Positions 7,901 to 15,749 of a DNA stretch of 34,082 bases are shown piece after piece; position 1 is the stretch's first letter, and each line of letters begins with the position of its first letter. Source of the stretch: Candidatus Aenigmarchaeota archaeon ex4484_224 (lineage in GTDB: Archaea; Aenigmatarchaeota; Aenigmatarchaeia; CG10238-14; EX4484-224). The stretch lies in NCBI GenBank assembly GCA_002254545.1, contig NJEA01000008.1, forward strand, positions 1 to 34,082, written 5' to 3'. Position numbers and translations under genes: made by a program. The notes beneath the pieces are model-generated. The model did not search any database. It saw only the letters and a program-made list of their open reading frames with translations, and had not been told where the DNA came from.

Positions 7901-8853
7901 TTACATCAGTTATAGAAATAGGATTTGGTGATGTAGAACTTGTTTTTGATAAAGCTGTAAGAATACTTATTCCTGGAAAGGCAGGACAAAGAGTGGGTTA
8001 TTCTAGAGGAGGAACTTTCACAGAGATAACTACAATTTGTTATGAAGATTCACAAAATGCAGGTAATGGGCTTCCTGTAGGTGGTGATTGTAAAATTGAT
8101 GTTGGTCCAGACTTGGTAGTATGGACAAAACACTTTACTGAGTTTGTAACTTATACTGAATCTCCAGTACCACCACCTACATCTGCAGCAAGAGGAGGAG
8201 CAGGAGCAGCTATACCACCTTACTTAAGAGTAAGCATAACTTCTGCAGACACAGCAATAACCCAAACTGCAAATACCTCACAATCTTATAGAGTAAAAGT
8301 AAGAAATCTTGGTACAGCTACAGGCAACTTTTCTCTATCAATTTTAGGTTTGCCTTCAAGCTGGTATAGAGTATCTGCTCCAATAACTTTAGCATCGTTT
8401 GAGAGTGGAGATTTATTCTATACTTTAACTCTACCCGCCGATGCAACCAATGCAACTTTTAAAGTAAACATAACTGCAGTAGGCAAAGGTGGAATAACAG
8501 CTTCTAATTCCTATGATGTAACTTTAACAGTTCTACCACCAGCAATACCAGTAATAATAAACATAACAACTCCAGTACCCGTAAATGTAACTCGTAATGT
8601 AACAGTACCAGCAAACGTGACTGGAGTAGCAGGAGCAATTACAGGTGCAATAACCATGATAACCAGTTTTGCTTCTCTACCAATAACTCAATACACAGCT
8701 GGAGGAATAGTAGGGTTTATAATTTTAGTTGGTTTAATTAGGTTTGGTGCTAAAAGAAGAAAACCTTGGAGAACAAGCTTCAAACCTAGCTATAAGGAAA
8801 GAGTAGTGAAAAGATTGAAATGGCAGATAAGAAAAACTTTGAGGGAGGAATAA
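4918..8853 (+). CDS. Giant secreted parallel beta-helix (PbH1/NosD-like) surface protein with C-terminal membrane anchor
   Basis: 1311 residues, preceded by GAGGAGA nine bases upstream of ATG. Residues 1-30 are a signal peptide (hydrophobic core LVLLITFGFFILNFVF, cleavage near VLA). Two right-handed beta-helix modules follow, about 33-470 and 480-860. Each opens with xIQxAINxAxDGDTxxVxxGTY and closes with NYWGxxxGP then NPNGLGxxV, so the architecture is a tandem duplication. Next come a Thr/Asn-rich sandwich region, a domain ending VWTKHFTEFVTY like those in archaeal PGF-type surface proteins, a Pro/Ala/Gly linker and a CARDB/NEW3-like beta domain (LRVSITSADT to DVTLTV). Many Asn-x-Ser/Thr sites suggest glycosylation. 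Residues about 1255-1278 form a membrane helix with a very basic cytoplasmic tail. A MinD-like gene follows one base later. The second module is visibly richer in G+C than its surroundings. Confidence 0.88.
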   Translation: MKSTNLSSKGLVLLITFGFFILNFVFPVLANTLTVCSSGCNYTSIQQAINNANDGDTIIVANGTYNEQIIIDKSIIIQGQGDTTIIKPNQTTADSFTLFSRKAGGSDNTAAIVVVNANATIKNLKIDGSEITSVPSSATLVGILYRGVNGTIDSVTIDNINISSGIGGNAIYVSSMGKESNVEVKGCRISNFYKNGITANYEGLTVSIHDNIVTGSGPISSVAQNGIQIGLNAEGEVKNNIVNGKGEYYTGSDWTATGILIYAANATVRGNTIMNAQTGIDVTGDYWGRFSSPWKVSIINNTVDTSNLDASQWAVGIAVATYSDGEIINANIENNQIIGGAADDAGIDIGIAYYGCPGYVIFAIKNNHIENLDYGIYIECSIGNDSTIMHNLIQNNTHGIYLCNDANATNVTVHYNNIIGNSEYSIYNNGTGELNAKYNYWGDATGPYNATTNPNGLGNGVEGNVDYSPWLGFPWPTSPMVWYVNPTGKIQEAINAASDGDTVIVVAGTYREPITVNKSLTLKGASKPIIDCSDRTVLGLSKTNGCIEVIADNVSIQGFKLIGYDPTDESWNDQKSSSYYATIKVTNGADGLKVKNNEFVAPPDGKAAVALLVDDDSDSVEFTGNTVTGYLQGVAGHKSVDNLLVKDNEFIIPIAENTSLDHDQAIGYGVQLWHGNNLRVINNTFTGSWDTVTGDYEDPDALCNHYAVSTFTTYFASAFGWPDIVGDIHIRDNEITNLYLGVGSFAGGGEIENNEIHDNLIGIQLGQVSGTWATARTAGLAITGNDIQNNKRGIWAQSFEPDGIAAHFNNIVGNTEYGIINDDPENDIFNATYNYWGHSSGPNATDNPNGLGDKVSDNVIYWPYFIDPARSSLSTESQVMLKEITEVNETKTEIIIPSNNPAANITVPSNVTNVTLNLAPILSKTSETANATLTGSLSINTSTPIGNVLVQIPSGVTISGNASWNGTINLPRFKGTIPSVPLSSLPVSPGYTPTVTSVIEIGFGDVELVFDKAVRILIPGKAGQRVGYSRGGTFTEITTICYEDSQNAGNGLPVGGDCKIDVGPDLVVWTKHFTEFVTYTESPVPPPTSAARGGAGAAIPPYLRVSITSADTAITQTANTSQSYRVKVRNLGTATGNFSLSILGLPSSWYRVSAPITLASFESGDLFYTLTLPADATNATFKVNITAVGKGGITASNSYDVTLTVLPPAIPVIINITTPVPVNVTRNVTVPANVTGVAGAITGAITMITSFASLPITQYTAGGIVGFIILVGLIRFGAKRRKPWRTSFKPSYKERVVKRLKWQIRKTLREE

Positions 8854-8854
8854 A

Positions 8855-9607
8855 ATGGTAGTTATTAGTGTACTATCGGGAAAGGGAGGGGTTGGAAAAA
8901 CTACAGTAACTACTAACATAGCTACAGCTCTTACTGCAGTTTTTAAGAGAAAAACATTAATTTTAGATACAAACATTACAAGCTCTCACATAAGACTTCA
9001 TTTTGGCATGTACGATGAGATGAAATATACATTAAAAGATATAATAAAAGACGAATCAATGCTCAAAAAAGTTATTAGAACAAGTGAATTGACAGGAGTA
9101 GATTTAATACCTTCACCAGAAACTCTAAAAGGATTAAATCTAGAGAAACTAAAAAACTTAGCTTCCCAACTTGCAACTTCTGAGTATAATTTTGTAATAA
9201 TCGATTCTGCTCCCGGCTTCAGAGAAAATGTTCCACACATAATCAAGGCATCAGACCATGTTTTAATAGTCACCAATCCTTATTTGCCAGATGTGACGGA
9301 TGCTTTAAAGCTTTTAGAAGTAGTCAAGAAGTACAAGAGGAAATTTACAGTTATTGTTAACCGAATTAAGAAGAAAAAATATGAGTTGAGTGATGAACAG
9401 ATAAAAGATATGCTTGATGTTAAGAAAATAGTTGAGATACCGGAAGATGAGAAAGTTCCTGAAAGCATAGCTGCAGGTGTACCAATTGTTATTTATAAAC
9501 CGGGATCAAAGGCTTCAATAGCTCTGAAAAAATTAGCAGCTTCCTTGATAGGAGAAGAATATAAGCCTAGTATAAGAGAAAGAATAAAATGGTTTCTTGG
9601 ATTTTAG
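8855..9607 (+). CDS. MinD/ParA-family ATPase with membrane-targeting tail
   Basis: 250 residues. The deviant Walker A motif is LSGKGGVGKTT (residues 6-16), with the signature Lys. The switch I segment reads LDTNITSSHIRLHFG, where the usual MinD motif is DADxGxxNL; Walker B is YNFVIIDSAPG. The last residues, SIRERIKWFLGF, can form an amphipathic helix like the membrane-targeting sequence of MinD. The gene starts one base after the surface-protein stop and has its own GGAGG, so the two are translationally linked. It probably positions or regulates the surface protein or its secretion at the membrane; that is inference from context. The paralogue at 15750 shares the switch I signature and the tail. 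Confidence 0.9.
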   Translation: MVVISVLSGKGGVGKTTVTTNIATALTAVFKRKTLILDTNITSSHIRLHFGMYDEMKYTLKDIIKDESMLKKVIRTSELTGVDLIPSPETLKGLNLEKLKNLASQLATSEYNFVIIDSAPGFRENVPHIIKASDHVLIVTNPYLPDVTDALKLLEVVKKYKRKFTVIVNRIKKKKYELSDEQIKDMLDVKKIVEIPEDEKVPESIAAGVPIVIYKPGSKASIALKKLAASLIGEEYKPSIRERIKWFLGF

Positions 9608-9685
9608 TCTTTAAATATCTCAAGTCTTATTTCTAATTTAGAGCTTTTTAAAAATCCTAAATCTTAAAAATCAAATAATAATTTT

Positions 9686-10840
9686 ATGCCAATTTGCAAG
9701 CATTTTCAACAATGTGGAGGTTGCCAACTTCAACACTTAGCTTATTCAAAACAATTAGAAATTAAGAAAAAAATTGTTGAATATTTGGTTAAAAGAAAAA
9801 TCGACAAAATAATTCCTTCTCCAAAAATTTTTTACTATAGAAACAAAATGGATTATTCAATAGATCAAGAAAATGGAAAAATAATTGTTGGTTTAAGAGA
9901 GAAAGGGAAATGGTGGAAAGTTGTTGATTTGGAAGAATGCTATTTAATGTCAAAAGAAGCTAATCAAATAAAAAACTTGTTCAGAGAATTTGCTAACAGA
10001 AAAAAACTTTCAGTTTATGATAAAAATTCCCATAAAGGTTTACTTAGATATCTTGTAATTAGAGAAGGAAAATTTACAAACCAAAGAATGGTTGTTATAA
10101 ATACTTCTAGCCAATTTTCAAACAAAGAAGATTTACATTCAATTTTTCTAGAATTTTTCGATATCCTTAAATCAAACTCAATAAAAATTACTTCTTTTTT
10201 GCATGGTATAAACGATTCTTTATCAGATATATCCCTTTCTTTCCAAACATTTTTGCTAAAAGGAAATAGAATGATTGTTGAAAATTTGAATGGAATAAAT
10301 TTTTTAATAAACGAAAATTCTTTCTTTCAAACAAATTCCTATACAGCAAATTTAATGATAAAAGAAGTTGAAAAAATTGTTAAAAATTTAGATAAGAAAA
10401 TTTTAATCGATTTGTTTGCAGGTACTGGAACTTTTTCAATTCCCTTTTATAAAATTTTTGAAAAAATAATTGCAATAGAAGCTTGGAAAGAAAATACAAA
10501 ATTGTATATTCAAAATTTGAAAATTAATGGAATTAGCTTGAAAAAATTTGAAATCATTGAGAAAAAAGTCGAAGAAATTAAGTTTAATTTTGATAAAAAT
10601 TCTTTAGTTATTGTTGATCCTCCAAGGCAAGGTTTATCAAGCAAAACAATAAAACTATTAAACAAATCAGAAATCGATACTTTAATCTATATTTCCTGCA
10701 ATCCTTTAAGTTTTTCAAAAAATCTTTCAAAACTAAATTTTAAAATTCAAAAGTTAATTTTAGTTGATCAATTTCCAAATACTTGGCATGTAGAATTAAT
10801 TTCTTTGCTTAAAAAAATAAATTTAACCAAAACAAAATAA
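9686..10840 (+). CDS. RlmC/RlmD/TrmA-family 5-methyluridine RNA methyltransferase with Fe-S cluster
   Basis: 384 residues. The N-terminus CKHFQQCGGCQLQHLAYSKQ supplies three of the four cluster cysteines (C4, C10, C13) and LEECYL the fourth (about 92). There is no TRAM domain before it, as in short members. The methyltransferase half has FFQTNSYTANLM, SAM motif LIDLFAGTGTFSIPF, VIVDPPRQGL, the catalytic Cys in YISCNP and the C-terminal general base region FPNTWHVELISLL. Archaeal homologues methylate either U54 of tRNA or a uridine in 23S rRNA; the sequence alone does not decide between them. No Shine-Dalgarno sequence; ATG follows an AT-rich stretch. Confidence 0.9.
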   Translation: MPICKHFQQCGGCQLQHLAYSKQLEIKKKIVEYLVKRKIDKIIPSPKIFYYRNKMDYSIDQENGKIIVGLREKGKWWKVVDLEECYLMSKEANQIKNLFREFANRKKLSVYDKNSHKGLLRYLVIREGKFTNQRMVVINTSSQFSNKEDLHSIFLEFFDILKSNSIKITSFLHGINDSLSDISLSFQTFLLKGNRMIVENLNGINFLINENSFFQTNSYTANLMIKEVEKIVKNLDKKILIDLFAGTGTFSIPFYKIFEKIIAIEAWKENTKLYIQNLKINGISLKKFEIIEKKVEEIKFNFDKNSLVIVDPPRQGLSSKTIKLLNKSEIDTLIYISCNPLSFSKNLSKLNFKIQKLILVDQFPNTWHVELISLLKKINLTKTK

Positions 10841-10847
10841 GATAATC

Positions 10848-11030
10848 ATGAAGGTTTGGGTTGATAAAAGTAAATGCATAGGATGTGGAGTTTGTACAGC
10901 TTTGTGTCCAGAAGGATTTGAAATAGGAGAAGATGGAAAATCTCAAGTTAAAAATCCAAATGCAAATTGTAATTGGAAAGAAATTGCAAGTAATTGCCCA
11001 GTCGGAGCTATTCAAATAGAAGAAGATTAA
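10848..11030 (+). CDS. Small 4Fe-4S ferredoxin
   Basis: 60 residues with one cluster site: KCIGCGVCTALCPEGF near the N-terminus and NCPVGAI near the C-terminus, as in the single-cluster ferredoxins of hyperthermophilic archaea and Thermotoga. The extra Cys of LCPEGF and of NANCNW might form a disulfide or a second ligand set as in some Pyrococcus-type ferredoxins. It starts 7 bases after the methyltransferase gene. It is a possible electron partner for the CxxC-less flavoprotein at 12791 or for the radical SAM enzymes, but nothing in the sequence proves a pairing. Its 3' end overlaps the convergent dUTPase-like gene by 4 bases. Confidence 0.93.
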   Translation: MKVWVDKSKCIGCGVCTALCPEGFEIGEDGKSQVKNPNANCNWKEIASNCPVGAIQIEED

Positions 11031-11530
11031 ACATTTTCTTTTTGGTAAATTCCTCTGTATTCTTTCCTGCTTTCTTCTTCTAACTTCAAAAAAATCATTT
11101 GTGCAATTCTTGCATTTTTCTTAAGCTTAATTCCATTTTCATTAAAAACAACTAATAAAACTAAACTTCTTCCCTCATAGCCAGGATCCCACAAAGAAGA
11201 AAAAATACTTGCTCCATTCCTTAGCAAAGAAGACCTTGGTCTAACTAAAGCTATTAAATCTTTAGGAATTTTAACAATCTCATTAAACATTATCAAATAA
11301 CTTCCTTCTTTCAAAAATACCCAATCATTTTTAAATTCAATTTCTTTTCTTTCAGCAATTTTCCTTTCACTATTGTCAAAATCTAAGCTTCCATTGCTTT
11401 CAAATTCAAAAACTTTTGCTAAAGTTAAATCAAAGCTTGCTGGTTGTAATTGGATGTCCAAATCAATAAAATTTTTAATTAAATCTTTTTCTTCAATTAA
11501 TCTTTTAATTTCCTCATCGCTCAAAATCAT
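11027..11530 (-). CDS. dCTP deaminase / dUTPase family protein
   Basis: 167 residues. Family blocks: MILSDEEIKRLIEE at the start, LQPASFDLTLAKVFEF, then VRPRSSLLRNGASIFSSLWDPGYEGR and KKNARIAQMIFLKLE. Ser and Arg of RSSLLRNGA are the phosphate-binding residues of the trimeric dUTPase/deaminase fold. The Glu that catalyses deamination in dCTP deaminases (in the VLE segment after the DPGW block) is not seen: the equivalent strand reads SLVLLVVFNENG. This makes dUTP hydrolysis the likelier activity, which limits uracil in DNA. The WDPGYEGR block matches archaeal dUTPases. It faces the AmrS-like gene across 47 bases. Confidence 0.82.
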   Translation of the reverse strand: MILSDEEIKRLIEEKDLIKNFIDLDIQLQPASFDLTLAKVFEFESNGSLDFDNSERKIAERKEIEFKNDWVFLKEGSYLIMFNEIVKIPKDLIALVRPRSSLLRNGASIFSSLWDPGYEGRSLVLLVVFNENGIKLKKNARIAQMIFLKLEEESRKEYRGIYQKENV

Positions 11531-11577
11531 TAAAAATAAATTATTGTTTAAATTTTAAAGAATTTTTATCTTTAATT

Positions 11578-12618
11578 ATGAAAAAAGCAATGCTTTGGAA
11601 AAAAGTTGAAGGAAAAAAAGTTATTTGTAATTTATGTGCTAGAAAATGTATTTTGGATAATGGCCAATTAGGATTTTGTTTAGTTAGAAAAAATATAAAT
11701 GGAACTCTTTATTCTTTGAACTATGGCAAACTAATAGCTGCTGGTCCAGACCCAATAGAAAAAAAGCCATTATATCACTTTTTACCAGCTTCTTGCTCAT
11801 TTTCCATAGCTTCTGCTGGCTGTAATTTTAGATGTGCTTTCTGCCAAAATTGGGAAATTTCTCAAGTTTATAGAGAAGGTTTAGCTAGTGAGATTGTTGG
11901 AGAAGAATATACTCCAAAACAAATAGTTGATTTAACTTTAAAATTTGGATGTAAAGCAATTAGCTATACTTATACTGAGCCAACAATTTTCTTTGAATTT
12001 GCTTACGATGTAGCTAAACTTGCAGTAAAGAAAAAAATTGCAAATACTTTTGTAACAAATGGATATATGACGCCAGAAGCCATTAAAAAAATTGCAAAAT
12101 ACTTGCATGCAGCAACTGTTGATTTTAAAGGAAATGCAAATTTAGACTTTTATAGAAAATTTTCTTTAGTGCCAGACATCCAACCAATTTTTGATTCTTT
12201 GTTAGAAATGAAAAAAAGAAAAATTTTCATAGAAATTACAAATTTAGTTGTTCCAAAAGTCGGTGATAAAGAGAAAGATTTGAAAAAGCTTGTAAAATGG
12301 ATTGTTGATAATCTAGGAAATGATATACCTTTCCATTTGCTAAGATTCTTTCCACATTACAAAATGTCAAATCTTGAGCCAACACCTATAGAAAAATTAT
12401 TAAAGCTAGCTAAAATTACTGAAGAAGAAGGTTTAAATTATGTATATATCGGAAATGTTCCTGGAATTGATAAAGAAAATACTTATTGTCCAAAATGTGG
12501 AAATTTGTTGATTGAAAGAAGTGGATTTTATTCAAGAATTGTTGGTTTGGATAAAAAAGGAAGATGCAACAAATGTGGATATAAACCAAATATTGTATTG
12601 AAAGTGAAATTCAAATAG
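11578..12618 (+). CDS. amrS: AmmeMemoRadiSam-system radical SAM enzyme
   Basis: 346 residues. An N-terminal Cys-rich segment, CNLCARKCIL with GFCLVRKN, is typical of PflA-like AmrS proteins. The radical SAM motif is CNFRCAFCQNW (CxxxCxxC), preceded by FSIASAGCNF. SYTYTEPTIFFEF, FVTNGYMTPEAI and LLRFFPHYKM are strong family blocks, and the C-terminus has a zinc-ribbon-like pair, YCPKCGN and CNKCGYKP. AmrS belongs to the widely distributed but poorly understood AMMECR1/Memo/radical SAM set; the other two partners are not in this window. ATG is near an AT-rich element (TTTTTATCTTTAATT) with no Shine-Dalgarno sequence. Confidence 0.9.
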   Translation: MKKAMLWKKVEGKKVICNLCARKCILDNGQLGFCLVRKNINGTLYSLNYGKLIAAGPDPIEKKPLYHFLPASCSFSIASAGCNFRCAFCQNWEISQVYREGLASEIVGEEYTPKQIVDLTLKFGCKAISYTYTEPTIFFEFAYDVAKLAVKKKIANTFVTNGYMTPEAIKKIAKYLHAATVDFKGNANLDFYRKFSLVPDIQPIFDSLLEMKKRKIFIEITNLVVPKVGDKEKDLKKLVKWIVDNLGNDIPFHLLRFFPHYKMSNLEPTPIEKLLKLAKITEEEGLNYVYIGNVPGIDKENTYCPKCGNLLIERSGFYSRIVGLDKKGRCNKCGYKPNIVLKVKFK

Positions 12619-12655
12619 CATAAAAAATAAATTTTTTACTTTTTAGCTAAATTTT

Positions 12656-12790
12656 ATGAAATTATATGCATTTTTTGATCAAGAAAAACATTTTCAAGAA
12701 TTAAGAAAACTATATAATGGAAAAGATTACAACGAAAAAAGAATAAACGAAATCTTAGATTTTTACAAATCTCTTTATAGAATTATCTAA
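12656..12790 (+). CDS. Possible 44-residue protein
   Basis: A short open frame from ATG 12656 to TAA at 12788-12790, in the gap between the AmrS-like gene and the convergent flavoprotein gene, whose stop is the next base. The peptide begins MKLYAFFDQEKHFQEL and ends in DFYKSLYRII. An AT-rich TTTTTTACTTTTTAGC stretch lies about 20-30 bases upstream, compatible with leaderless expression. No family recognised. It could be chance in AT-rich DNA, but it fills the gap exactly and its codon use (Lys, Glu, Asn, Ile) looks like the neighbours. Confidence 0.4.
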   Translation: MKLYAFFDQEKHFQELRKLYNGKDYNEKRINEILDFYKSLYRII

Positions 12791-13777
12791 TCAATGCCAA
12801 ATTCCAAACCTTTTAACTTCTTTAATTCCTTTTAAATACAAAAAAGCTTGCAAAGCTGCTTTTGTTCCTTCACTTGCAGCAATTGTTAATTGTTTAAATG
12901 GAGTATTTGTTATATCGCCAGCCGCAAAAATTCCTTCTCTTATTTTTTCGCTATTTGGATAAAATGTTCTGCAAACATTATCTATTACAATTTGATTGTT
13001 TTCATCAACCTTTACCAAATCTTTTAACCAATCTATTTTACTTTCAAACCCAATACAAACCAAAACAAAATCAACTTTTAATTCTTCAAATTCATTTAAT
13101 TCAACAATTTTTCCATTTTCTTCTTTTACTTTTTGTAATAACAAACTTTCAACTTTTTCTTTTCCTCTGATTTCCTTAACAATCCTAGAAGTTAAAAATT
13201 CTAAATTTTCAATTTTTTTAGCTTTTTCTTGATATTCTTTAAAAGCTCTAAACCAATTCCTTCTATGAATTAGATATACTTTCTTTGCAAACTTGCTTGC
13301 ATTAAAAACTGCTTCAAAAGCTGAATTTCCTCCTCCTACAATAGCAACAACTTTATCCTTCAAAATTTCATAATTTTCTAAGCTAGTATAAGCCAAACCT
13401 TTTCCAAAAAATTTATCCTCGTTTTTAACATTTAACTTTCTTGGATTTTTTCCAGAAGCAATTATAACTGCTTTTGCCAAAAATTCTCCAACATTAGTTT
13501 TAACCAAAAACTTTCCATTACTTTCTTCAATTTTTTCAACAATTCCCTTTCTTAAATCAATTTCTAAATCTTTTAGTTGATCCAAAATTCTTTCAAGCAA
13601 TTCTTTTCCAGAAATTTGTTTAAAGCCGGGATAATTTGTAATTTTATCAGTTAAAATCATTTGACCTCCAAGCATCGAACCAATAGCTAAAGTTTTAATT
13701 CTATTTTTTGCTAAAAATAAGGAAGCTGTTAAACCAGCAATTCCTGTACCAATGACAATTACATCAAATTCTTCCAT
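12791..13777 (-). CDS. Thioredoxin-reductase-fold flavoprotein without the CxxC motif
   Basis: 328 residues from the preferred ATG at 13777 (MEEFDVIVIGTG). A longer start at 13828 would add 17 residues and overlap the divergent acylphosphatase gene, so it is rejected. FAD motif VIVIGTGIAGLTASLFLA, NAD(P) motif VVAIVGGGNSAFEAV with HRRNWFRA after it, and IFAAGDITNTPFKQLTIAASEG define the TrxR family. At the place of the redox-active CATC, the sequence is GLAYTSLENYEI, with no cysteines. It cannot work as a classical thioredoxin reductase. Known CxxC-less relatives include ferredoxin-NADP reductases of the TrxR type, so a ferredoxin or small-molecule reductase role is plausible. Confidence 0.85.
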   Translation of the reverse strand: MEEFDVIVIGTGIAGLTASLFLAKNRIKTLAIGSMLGGQMILTDKITNYPGFKQISGKELLERILDQLKDLEIDLRKGIVEKIEESNGKFLVKTNVGEFLAKAVIIASGKNPRKLNVKNEDKFFGKGLAYTSLENYEILKDKVVAIVGGGNSAFEAVFNASKFAKKVYLIHRRNWFRAFKEYQEKAKKIENLEFLTSRIVKEIRGKEKVESLLLQKVKEENGKIVELNEFEELKVDFVLVCIGFESKIDWLKDLVKVDENNQIVIDNVCRTFYPNSEKIREGIFAAGDITNTPFKQLTIAASEGTKAALQAFLYLKGIKEVKRFGIWH

Positions 13778-13814
13778 ATCATTTTTATTACTTTTACCTT
13801 GAATAAAAAGATTT

Positions 13815-14096
13815 ATGAGAAGTTGCAAGAGAATTAAAGTTAAAATTTATGGAAGAGTTCAAGGTGTTGGATTTAGATATTCAGTTTACTTGCTTGCAAA
13901 AAGTCTAGGAATTAAAGGTTGGGTTAGAAATTGTGAAGATGGAACAGTAGAAGCTATTTTTGAAGGATATCTCTCAAAAGTTGAAGAAATGATTAAATTT
14001 TGCAAGAAAGGACCTCCTTTAGCAAAAGTTGAAAGAATTGAAATAAAAGAAGAAAATTGTAAAAATGAGTTTGAAAATTTTGAAATAAGGTTTTAG
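13815..14096 (+). CDS. acyP: Acylphosphatase
   Basis: 93 residues; hydrolyses carboxyl-phosphate bonds. The active-site loop GRVQGVGFRYSVYLLA carries the phosphate-binding Arg, and GWVRNCEDGTVEAIFEG carries the catalytic Asn. Length is normal for the family. It starts 37 bases from the divergent flavoprotein start and is followed after one base by the endonuclease III gene, with which it is likely cotranscribed. Confidence 0.96.
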   Translation: MRSCKRIKVKIYGRVQGVGFRYSVYLLAKSLGIKGWVRNCEDGTVEAIFEGYLSKVEEMIKFCKKGPPLAKVERIEIKEENCKNEFENFEIRF

Positions 14097-14097
14097 A

Positions 14098-14748
14098 ATG
14101 AAGTTTGATGAATCTAAGCTAGAAAAAATTTTGGAAATAATGGAGAAAGAAGCTAGAAAAAGAAATGCTCCAGTATATCAAAAAGAAAAAACTGTTGATA
14201 AAGATCCTTTTAAAATTTTGATTTTTGCTTTTCTTAGCACAAGAACAAAAGATGAAACTACAATTAAAATTTGTAAAAAACTTTTTCAAAAAGTTAAAAA
14301 TTTAGATGATTTGATAAAAATTGATTTGGAAAAACTTGAAAAAATTTTGTATGAAATTGGTTTTTATAAACAAAAAGCAAGAAATTTGAAAGAATTAGCA
14401 TTTCAAATAAAAGTTAAGTACAATGGAAAAATTCCTTCTAGGTTAGAAGAATTGATAAAATTGAAAGGAATTGGGAAAAAAGTTGCAAAAGTTATTTTAA
14501 ATGAAGCTTTTGATAAACCTTATATTGCTGTTGATGTTCATGTTCATAGGATATCCAATAGAATTGGATTAATTAAAACAAAAAGTGTTGAAGAAAGTGA
14601 TGAAATTTTGAATAAAATTATTCCGAAAAAATTGAAGAAAAAATTTAACAAAACTTTAGTTGCTTTTGGTCAAACAATTTGTAAACCAATTAAACCTCTA
14701 TGCAAAGAATGTCCTTTGAAAGAAATTTGTCCAAAAATTGGAGTTTAG
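14098..14748 (+). CDS. nth: Endonuclease III-family DNA glycosylase/AP lyase
   Basis: 216 residues. Removes oxidised pyrimidines and cuts abasic DNA. The helix-hairpin-helix is LIKLKGIGKKVAKVILNEAF with the catalytic Lys in GIGKK, and the catalytic Asp is in VDVHVHRISNRIGL. The C-terminal 4Fe-4S loop is present (CKPIKPLCKECPLKEICP: C-x6-C-x2-C-x5-C). N-terminal FLSTRTKDETT corresponds to the usual LSxQTxD block. Its stop overlaps the convergent DsbA-like gene by 4 bases. Confidence 0.94.
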   Translation: MKFDESKLEKILEIMEKEARKRNAPVYQKEKTVDKDPFKILIFAFLSTRTKDETTIKICKKLFQKVKNLDDLIKIDLEKLEKILYEIGFYKQKARNLKELAFQIKVKYNGKIPSRLEELIKLKGIGKKVAKVILNEAFDKPYIAVDVHVHRISNRIGLIKTKSVEESDEILNKIIPKKLKKKFNKTLVAFGQTICKPIKPLCKECPLKEICPKIGV

Positions 14749-15749
14749 CTACATTGTGCATTAGAAGAACTAGAAGAAGTTTCTGTTAAAGGACCAAATC
14801 CTGGAGAAGCTGTTTGTGTTGATAGTTTTTGATTGCATTCTTCAGGAGGATTAACAAAAGCTGAACAAATTGCTTCTTTATAAGATTCTGGACTTCTTGC
14901 AATAGAAACAACTTTATCATTTATTACTAAAGTTGGAGATCCTCTTACTCCATACTTATCATTTAGGTCTTTCTCTACATTGAATGGTGGGAATCTTCCC
15001 ATCCATTTTGATTGATCATTCAAAGCTTCTGTAATTCCATATTCTTTATCAATTCTTTGCATACAATCATTCAATTTATTTTCATCAACATTAGCTTCTT
15101 TCAAACATTTAGAATAATTTCCTGATTGTACAAAACAAAGCAAATAATCATAATATTTATCTTTTTGCTCTTTTTGAATACAGTATTGTCTTAAGTTTTC
15201 ATAAACTTCTTTTGTTCCATGCATGCAATAATCAACAAAATGAATTGTAATGCTTGCTTTTCCATCAAGCAATTTCATTACTGGAAGCATTGCTTTTTCT
15301 GCTTGCAAACCAAAAGGACAATAGCTCATAACAAACAATTTTACATCTGGTTTTTCTCTCTTAGGAATTTCTGGAGTGGGTGCTTTTGGTTGGTTGGAAG
15401 AGGTTGCTTGATTTAAATTAAAAGCACCTAAAAAAAGATAATTTCCATCTTTTGAAACATAAACTGGTATATCTCTTCCTTGATATCTTGTCATAACTCT
15501 ATAAACTGATCCCAAATCTTCAACCTTAACCAAAGAAGCTGAAGTTCCAGGCCTTACCAAATTTGAATTTATATAATCAATAGCCTTTTGTCCAATTTCA
15601 TCTTTTGGGATTGAACTTATAGAATAAAATTTTCCTGAAAAATTTAGCAAATTAAAATAAGATAAAACAAACAAAATTGCAAAAATAAAAGTTAAAATTT
15701 TCCAGTAATTTTTTAACGCTGGAATTTTCAAAGTAATTGTTTTTCCCAT
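14745..15749 (-). CDS. Membrane-anchored DsbA/GILT-like thioredoxin-fold protein, Cys-rich
   Basis: 334 residues. An N-terminal anchor at about 16-36 (ILTFIFAILFVLSYFNLL) is followed by an extracytoplasmic region with a small domain (GQKAIDYINSNL to NYLFLG), a Pro/Gln/Ser linker, then a thioredoxin-like domain starting VKLFVMSYCPFGLQAEKAM. The active-site motif is CPFG, with only the first Cys of CxxC. Eight further Cys follow, in YCMHG, QYCIQ, LLCF, SKCLK, NDCM, AICS, EECN and near the end. This spacing is reminiscent of GILT-type thiol reductases or disulfide-stabilised DsbA-like proteins, and VRGSPTLVINDK has the cis-Pro loop. The tail is Ser-rich. Its ATG follows the MinD-like stop directly, so the two are an operon. 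Confidence 0.8.
   Translation of the reverse strand: MGKTITLKIPALKNYWKILTFIFAILFVLSYFNLLNFSGKFYSISSIPKDEIGQKAIDYINSNLVRPGTSASLVKVEDLGSVYRVMTRYQGRDIPVYVSKDGNYLFLGAFNLNQATSSNQPKAPTPEIPKREKPDVKLFVMSYCPFGLQAEKAMLPVMKLLDGKASITIHFVDYCMHGTKEVYENLRQYCIQKEQKDKYYDYLLCFVQSGNYSKCLKEANVDENKLNDCMQRIDKEYGITEALNDQSKWMGRFPPFNVEKDLNDKYGVRGSPTLVINDKVVSIARSPESYKEAICSAFVNPPEECNQKLSTQTASPGFGPLTETSSSSSNAQCS

Noticed and set aside
12898-13232. Plus-strand frames rich in Phe, Leu, Gln opposite the flavoprotein
   Set aside because: Composition is that of antisense AT-rich coding DNA; the minus strand encodes a clear enzyme.
13778-13828. Longer start of the CxxC-less flavoprotein
   Set aside because: It would overlap the divergent acylphosphatase start, and the FAD motif begins right after the ATG at 13777.
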